Below are positions 5,286 through 8,370 of a DNA stretch of 8,370 nt, in pieces. The stretch lies in NCBI GenBank assembly GCA_016840385.1, contig JAEOSL010000139.1, forward strand, positions 1 through 8,370, read 5' to 3'. The notes beneath the pieces are model-generated. The model ran no database searches and had not been told where the DNA came from. It worked only from the letters and a program-made list of their open reading frames with translations. This DNA is from Candidatus Thorarchaeota archaeon (GTDB lineage Archaea; Asgardarchaeota; Thorarchaeia; Thorarchaeales; Thorarchaeaceae). The translations under genes and the position numbers were made by a program. The stretch's first letter is position 1. The number at the start of each line of letters is the position of its first letter.

Positions 5286-5293
5286 CTATAAGA
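5286..5293 (+). promoter_or_regulatory. Possible TATA box of the oxidoreductase operon
   Basis: CTATAAGA would place transcription start near 5312-5318, giving a leader of about ten bases before ATG 5327. It is a weaker match than the box at 4839 and is proposed mainly from position. Confidence 0.35.
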
Positions 5294-5326
5294 CTCCTCA
5301 GTTGAGCATGAACTGGTGGGATTTCA

Positions 5327-5620
5327 ATGGCCAGAATTAAGATCACAGTTGAAAAAATAGATGGTTACTGTAATCTACCTATGCAAGTAGCGGACTATTT
5401 CTACGTTGACGGCTCAAAGCTTTCAATTCCTGAAGGAAAAGAAATGTGCATATGGGCATTGCAAAGTATGATGCCTGTGTTCCCGATATTTGGTGAAAAG
5501 GATACTCTTCCTGATTCTCATTGGGTAAAAAGTGTCAAGCGCTTTACCTGTCCTGACCCTGATGGTAAGGTTGTCTTTTTGTTAGAGCATGTAGAATCTC
5601 CGGATGAAGACGAATCATGA
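5327..5620 (+). CDS. TIGR04076-like small protein, first gene of the tungstoenzyme operon
   Basis: A 97-residue protein resembling the TIGR04076 family of uncharacterised small proteins: an opening KITVEKI strand, a middle MCIWALQSMMPVFPIF segment (these families carry a Cys followed by an Ala/Leu-rich helix and a conserved Pro), and a closing CPDPDGKVVFLLEHV. Cysteines are at 15, 41 and 75. No signal peptide or membrane span, so cytoplasmic. The function of the family is unknown; being first in this operon, with its stop overlapping the next start (ATGA), suggests a role with the oxidoreductase, for example in electron transfer or cofactor handling, but this is inference. GGTGGGAT (5315-5322) stands four bases before the ATG. 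Confidence 0.8.
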   Translation: MARIKITVEKIDGYCNLPMQVADYFYVDGSKLSIPEGKEMCIWALQSMMPVFPIFGEKDTLPDSHWVKSVKRFTCPDPDGKVVFLLEHVESPDEDES

Positions 5621-6135
5621 TTGAGGTTGACCTTAGCAAATGCACCGGATGCCGAAGTTGTGAAACTGCGTGCTCTTTCTTTCATACTGGCAAAGTGAGT
5701 AGACATTTAGCTAGAATCCGAGTTGTGCATATTTACGAAAATGGAATAGATGGACCCATTGTTTGTTCTCAATGCAAGGAAAGGTATTGCCTTGAGTGTC
5801 CCGTTGATGCATTGCAAATCGGAGCGCAAGGCCAGATAATCGCATCTCCAACAATCTGTACTCGCTGTAGTGGTTGTGTCACACGTTGTCCAATCGGAGC
5901 GATTGAGCTCTACGATGATATCATCTACGTATGCGACCTGTGTGGTGGAAATCCAAAATGTGTAGATGCATGCACTGAAGGAGCGATATCCTACAATCCA
6001 AATCCAACAGACAGATCGTCATTGGGTACCTACAAAGAACAAACCAAACGAATGAACCCCAGTGAGAAACGACATATGTATGTGCAATCTCAAGGGGATA
6101 AGGTACGAAAATCTTGGAGGGATTCTCTTGACTAG
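5617..6135 (+). CDS. Polyferredoxin with four [4Fe-4S] motifs, electron-transfer subunit of the AOR-type enzyme
   Basis: A 172-residue ferredoxin of the HycB/DmsB-like type. Sixteen cysteines make four cluster motifs: C9-C12-C15-C19, C50-C53-C58-C61, C81-C84-C87-C91 and C106-C109-C115-C119. The order and spacing match the usual crossed binding of four cubane clusters in which first and fourth, and second and third, motifs share ligands. The last 50 residues are polar and cysteine-free. It overlaps the preceding gene by four bases and the oxidoreductase start by eight, so the three are translationally coupled. P. furiosus WOR5 is known to have a four-cluster polyferredoxin-like small subunit; by analogy this protein would carry electrons from the tungsten enzyme to ferredoxin or another acceptor. 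No export signal; cytoplasmic. Confidence 0.92.
   Translation: MIEVDLSKCTGCRSCETACSFFHTGKVSRHLARIRVVHIYENGIDGPIVCSQCKERYCLECPVDALQIGAQGQIIASPTICTRCSGCVTRCPIGAIELYDDIIYVCDLCGGNPKCVDACTEGAISYNPNPTDRSSLGTYKEQTKRMNPSEKRHMYVQSQGDKVRKSWRDSLD
6116..6123 (+). promoter_or_regulatory. Shine-Dalgarno site supporting a TTG start for the oxidoreductase
   Basis: GGAGGGAT lies four bases before TTG 6128, inside the end of the polyferredoxin gene. It matches GGAGGTGAT closely and has the same spacing as the other SD sites in this window, so it favours TTG 6128 over GTG 6062. Confidence 0.75.
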
Positions 6136-7921
6136 GTATGGTTATGGCGGGAGAATTCTCCGCATCGATCTAACTGATAGGAGATTCAAGATTGAGCCTC
6201 TGAAGAAATCATGGATTCGACCAGTCATCGGCGGTCGTGCAGCTACTACCAAACGATTGTTCGAGGAGCTAGACGTAAACTGCGACCCACTAGGTCCTGA
6301 AAACATGCTCATATTTGGAACTGGTCCATTAACGGGATCTATCCTTCCTGCTTCAGCTTACTTTACAGTTTGTGCAAAATCACCAATGACTGGAATTCTC
6401 GGTGACTCAGCCGCTGGAGGTCAGTTTGCAGCGGAAATGAAGCTCACTGGATTTGACCAGATTATCATTACAGGTTCTTCAGAGAAGATGTGCTATGCTT
6501 TGGTATCTAACTCGGGTGTCGAATTTGTTGAAGCTGAAGACCTCCGAGGTACGACCATTGTTGAAACAACCGCAATGATTCGAAAACAAGAACGTGACCA
6601 TGGAATTCAAGTCGCAGCAATTGGTCCAGCTGGAGAGAATAAAGTCGCATTCTCAACCATTGTGTCGAGTGGTAATCGAGTGAATGGCAGAACGGGAATG
6701 GGTGCTGTAATGGGTTCGAAGAACCTCAAGGCACTTGCAGTGAGGGGTGAAGGAGTAATTCAATTCGCGCAACCACTAACGCTTCTAGAAGAAGCAACGA
6801 AAATGAATGAAGCAATCCGAGCACACAATGAGTACGATAAACGATATCGCATGGGAACAAACATGCTGATGAGTGACCTGAACGGAATTGGTATTCTTCC
6901 AACCAACCACTTTCAGGATGGTGTCTGTGATTATGTAGATGAAATCTCAGGAGAACGCTTGGCTGACGAATTCAAAGTGAAGAACAAAGCCTGTTTCAAC
7001 TGCAACCTCCATTGTTCCCGCTACTACGTTTGTGATGATACAGAGGCGGAAGGTCCCGAGTTCGAGACCCTATGTAGCTTCTCTTCAAGAATAGGTAGTA
7101 GTGACCTCCCATTTGCACTCAAAATGAATACATGGTTGAATCAGATGGGTTTGGATTCTATCTCTACCTCCGAAGTCATTGGTTGGATCATTGAATGCCA
7201 AGAGAAGGGTCTCATCTCTCCTGATGACCTTGATGGACTGACAATCGGATGGGGAGATAATGAAGTCATTCAAGAAGTCGTTGAGAAGATTACCTTCAGG
7301 GAAGGGATTGGAGATCGATTGGCAGAAGGTGCTACAAAACTATCTAGGGCATTTTCACTCGAAGCTCAAAAGTTAGTCATGCAAGTCAAGGGGTTGGACA
7401 TAATCTGTGGAGACCCTCGTGGCATCAAAGCATACGGACTAACCTATGCAATTGCATCGCGAGGAGCAGACCATCTCCGAGCAGAACCCTATTTTGAGTT
7501 GACTAATCGTACGGAGGAAGCAAAGAAACGGTTTGGTACCGAAAAGGCAGCTCTTCGACTCGAAGAAGAGGGAAAGGCTGCTCTTGTTACATATTCGGAA
7601 AAAATCTCCCTTCTTACTGATTCATTGACCATGTGCAAGAATATTGGGCTGTGCATGGACATTCTGAACTTTGAGAGTGCTGCTACTATCCTCAACGCTG
7701 GGACTGGCTACAAATACACGCCCGAACAGATTCAGAAATTGATGGGTGATTCTGTGGATTTGCAGTACAGACTAAATCGAAAATTCGGGTTGACGCATTC
7801 TGATGACACGCTTCCTGATAGATTCGTGAAGGAACCACTCACTCGAGGACCTACTAAGGGGTCCGTCGTTGACATTGAGAGAATGGTTCGGGAATACTAC
7901 GAGCTTCATGGTTGGGAGTGA
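6128..7921 (+). CDS. Aldehyde:ferredoxin oxidoreductase family tungstoenzyme
   Basis: A 597-residue catalytic subunit that would oxidise an aldehyde to its carboxylic acid at a tungsten bis-pterin centre. TTG 6128 gives the family-type opening YGYGGRILRIDL; a longer frame from GTG 6062 adds 22 atypical residues. Domain 1 (about 1-205) includes AIGPAGENKVAFS from residue 164 and GRTGMGAVMGSKNLKA from 187, the usual pterin-binding strand-loop segments. The cluster ligands are C289-x2-C292-x3-C296 and C503 (DSLTMC), matching P. furiosus AOR (about C288, C291, C295, C494). E313 in EGPEFETLC and H449 in GADHLRAE correspond to its active-site Glu and His; GLDSIS (341-346) and DPRG (429-432) are also typical. 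Length is close to the 605-residue P. furiosus enzyme. Partner polyferredoxin suggests a WOR5-like two-subunit form. Aldehyde specificity is unknown; a BamB-like role is less likely without benzoyl-CoA genes. Confidence 0.93.
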   Translation: MTRYGYGGRILRIDLTDRRFKIEPLKKSWIRPVIGGRAATTKRLFEELDVNCDPLGPENMLIFGTGPLTGSILPASAYFTVCAKSPMTGILGDSAAGGQFAAEMKLTGFDQIIITGSSEKMCYALVSNSGVEFVEAEDLRGTTIVETTAMIRKQERDHGIQVAAIGPAGENKVAFSTIVSSGNRVNGRTGMGAVMGSKNLKALAVRGEGVIQFAQPLTLLEEATKMNEAIRAHNEYDKRYRMGTNMLMSDLNGIGILPTNHFQDGVCDYVDEISGERLADEFKVKNKACFNCNLHCSRYYVCDDTEAEGPEFETLCSFSSRIGSSDLPFALKMNTWLNQMGLDSISTSEVIGWIIECQEKGLISPDDLDGLTIGWGDNEVIQEVVEKITFREGIGDRLAEGATKLSRAFSLEAQKLVMQVKGLDIICGDPRGIKAYGLTYAIASRGADHLRAEPYFELTNRTEEAKKRFGTEKAALRLEEEGKAALVTYSEKISLLTDSLTMCKNIGLCMDILNFESAATILNAGTGYKYTPEQIQKLMGDSVDLQYRLNRKFGLTHSDDTLPDRFVKEPLTRGPTKGSVVDIERMVREYYELHGWE

Positions 7922-7936
7922 AGTAATCATTCACAT

Positions 7937-8370
7937 TCATGATTTCTTTCTCTCAGATGTACTCAAAGTCGTTTGAATAGCAATGATATCTACTTGTAAG
8001 ATTCTGTCATTATTTCCTGAATCTTTCTTGGTGTTCAGTTGACTATCACTCGGAGGTGTTGTATGAACTTGCTGTCGTATCCTCACACTTTCAGGTGTAG
8101 GAATGGTTGCGGCTCCGGTTCCGTCCCATGTGACGAAGAGATCTAGACTATAATGGTCCGCACCTGAATCTGCATGAGCAGTATCTCCCACAGTTGCATT
8201 GATCAATTTGTCTTCAAAGAACGAGTTTACGATTATGTAATCAATTCGACCAAGCAATACTGAGTATTGGTGTCCATAGGTGTAGCCAAGTTCAGCTGGA
8301 TACAATGCTCTATAGACATCCGTGAAGTTGTGAACTGTAGAGGAAAAATTACCAAAGACTGGGTCGTCTG
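7937..8370 (-). CDS. Endonuclease/exonuclease/phosphatase family protein, C-terminal part (5' truncated)
   Basis: The frame runs off the right edge; 143 complete codons are visible, including 21 upstream of the first internal TTG at 8305, so TTG 8305 is not the real start. The segment FTDVYRALYPAELGYTYG followed by GRIDYIIVN and then SGADHYSLDLF is the end of the EEP (DNase I/sphingomyelinase-like) fold: the Asp of RIDYI and the Asp-His pair of GADH (codons 8153-8158) are the metal and catalytic residues. The part with the Asn/Glu catalytic residues lies outside. About 65 polar, Thr/Ser/Lys-rich residues follow the catalytic His, longer than the usual end, possibly a flexible tail. It converges on the oxidoreductase gene with 15 bases between stops. 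Nuclease, phosphatase or phospholipase activity cannot be told apart. Confidence 0.82.
   Translation of the reverse strand, partial: DDPVFGNFSSTVHNFTDVYRALYPAELGYTYGHQYSVLLGRIDYIIVNSFFEDKLINATVGDTAHADSGADHYSLDLFVTWDGTGAATIPTPESVRIRQQVHTTPPSDSQLNTKKDSGNNDRILQVDIIAIQTTLSTSERKKS

Noticed and set aside
1..8370. CRISPR array, insertion sequence, tRNA or rRNA gene
   Set aside because: No regularly spaced repeats, no transposase or terminal inverted repeats, and no tRNA cloverleaf or rRNA signature was seen on reading both strands.

Overview
The window looks archaeal. Its promoters resemble archaeal TATA boxes, several starts are preceded by Shine-Dalgarno (SD) sequences matching GGAGGTGAT, and it carries an archaeal-style tungstopterin oxidoreductase with a polyferredoxin. 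Protein style and moderate AT-richness make me think of an Asgard lineage (Thorarchaeota-like), but that is an impression, not a proof.

Layout. Positions 1-3271 hold four plus-strand genes: the C-terminal end of a class III aminotransferase resembling the AGXT2L/ETNPPL phospho-lyases, an uncharacterised conserved-looking protein, an alkaline-phosphatase-superfamily phosphodiesterase, and a catabolic-type threonine/serine dehydratase without an ACT domain. A small hypothetical gene on the minus strand (3282-3677) converges on the dehydratase. A repeat-rich control region (about 3740-3845) precedes a ribbon-helix-helix (RHH) regulator (3851-4189). The regulator converges on a small membrane-anchored protein (4317-4592, minus), with strong hairpins between them.

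The 735-base stretch 4593-5326 has no full-length gene but is not empty. It holds a stable stem-loop, a second copy of the 13-bp palindrome found in front of the RHH gene, a near-consensus TATA box, a candidate structured RNA ending in a perfect hairpin plus T7, and a minus-strand coding remnant without a start. Positions 5327-7921 are a compact operon: a TIGR04076-like small protein, a polyferredoxin with sixteen cysteines in four [4Fe-4S] motifs, and an aldehyde:ferredoxin oxidoreductase (AOR) family tungstoenzyme, probably started from TTG. The right edge holds the C-terminal part of an endonuclease/exonuclease/phosphatase family protein on the minus strand.

How the genes may work together. 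The oxidoreductase and polyferredoxin resemble the two-subunit WOR5-type tungstoenzymes and probably oxidise an aldehyde while passing electrons through a chain of iron-sulfur clusters. The first four genes suggest amino-acid or phospho-amine breakdown. If the aminotransferase-like protein is an ethanolamine-phosphate phospho-lyase it would make acetaldehyde, a possible substrate for the oxidoreductase; this link is only a hypothesis. The RHH protein probably controls itself and the small membrane protein through the shared palindrome.
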